DNA from: Thermoplasmata archaeon
GTDB taxonomy: Archaea; Thermoplasmatota; Thermoplasmata; Lutacidiplasmatales; UBA184
NCBI GenBank assembly: GCA_030044475.1
Contig: JASHVP010000185.1
Coordinates: forward strand, 1-13,126
Length of the DNA: 13,126 nt
Reading direction: 5' to 3'
Shown: one piece after another, positions 12,894-13,126 of the stretch
How the letters are laid out: each line of letters begins with the position of its first letter
Numbering within the stretch: the first letter of the stretch is position 1
Program-made: the position numbers and the translations under genes
Notes under the pieces: model-generated
Database searches by the model: none
The model's input: only the letters and a program-made list of their open reading frames with translations
What the model was told of the DNA's origin: nothing

Positions 12894-13126
12894 GCGATGA
12901 GCGCCTCTCCTGCGACCACTATCTGGCGAAACGAGTCCGACTAAGAATTGAAGGACGGAACGGCTTGAGGGCTCGCAGAGTTTTCGACAAGCTCCTCAGC
13001 GAAGACTCCGAAGTTGCGTCGCCTCGCGGGCGCTAAAACGAGAAGTCCAGCCAGGGAACGGACCTCCGAACAAGCTCGCCATCGGTGTTGTCGGACCCGG
13101 GCGACAAGAGAAGGCGGGCTGCGGCC
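12894..13126. other. Right-edge region without a supported gene
   Basis: These 233 bp have lower GC than the core genes. They include GGAGAGG (12904-12910, minus strand), a possible ribosome binding site for the longer version of the exported protein. Both strands have short open frames reaching the right edge from about 13033, but neither resembles a protein I know. Confidence 0.5.

Noticed and set aside
12809..13036. 75-residue plus-strand frame across the promoter of the exported-protein gene
   Set aside because: It overlaps the signal-peptide coding region and the probable promoter, lacks a start signal, and resembles nothing known.
13033..13126. Possible C-terminal end of a minus-strand gene entering from the right edge
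   Set aside because: About 30 codons end in a TAG at 13033-13035, but an equally open plus-strand frame covers the same bases and neither shows a family motif.

Overview
The window reads as chromosomal DNA of a high-GC archaeon. An archaeal-type proteasome beta subunit stands next to the KH/metallo-beta-lactamase/beta-CASP ribonuclease FttA (aCPSF1). The succinate dehydrogenase is of the 'SdhE' kind known from Sulfolobus and related archaea. Two exported proteins are rich in N-glycosylation sequons, and several genes have TATA-like boxes about 27 bases before a possible leaderless start. The exported Kelch/Ig-like protein and the general gene style suggest a Thermoplasmatota lineage. That placement is inference and would need a marker-gene tree.

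Layout. (1) 1-5169, all on the minus strand, transcribed from right to left: psmB, then fttA, then an alkaline-phosphatase-superfamily phosphodiesterase, then a glycosyltransferase that runs off the left edge. psmB and fttA are housekeeping genes (protein degradation; 3'-end formation and transcription termination). A TATA box and short leader before the phosphodiesterase suggest that it and the glycosyltransferase form their own unit, probably for glycan or lipid-linked sugar metabolism. (2) 5170-5336 is a divergent promoter region. (3) 5337-8889, plus strand: a tightly overlapping sdhA-sdhB-sdhE-like operon. SdhB carries the extra cysteine expected for a second [4Fe-4S] cluster, and the third gene has two complete CCG motifs. 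No membrane-anchor gene follows. (4) 8886-9393, minus strand: a small ribbon-helix-helix protein followed by a small cysteine-containing protein. A 15-bp palindrome lies exactly between a TATA-like box and the RHH start codon, which fits autoregulation. This unit converges on the sdh operon with stop codons overlapping by 4 bp. (5) 9394-9632 holds no convincing gene but has a hairpin. (6) 9633-12839, minus strand: two exported proteins 21 bp apart, the first unrecognised, the second a large surface protein with Kelch-like repeats, four Ig-like domains and a C-terminal anchor. (7) From about 12840 to the right edge there is promoter sequence and no supported gene.

Sampled lines have lower GC (about 60%) in the exported-protein region than in the core-gene region (about 65-73%). 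I see no transposase, integrase, CRISPR array, tRNA or rRNA. I found no clear new defence or mobile system. The best candidates for something undescribed are the RHH/cysteine-protein pair with its palindrome, the inverted repeats beside several start codons, and the anchor-less type-E succinate dehydrogenase.
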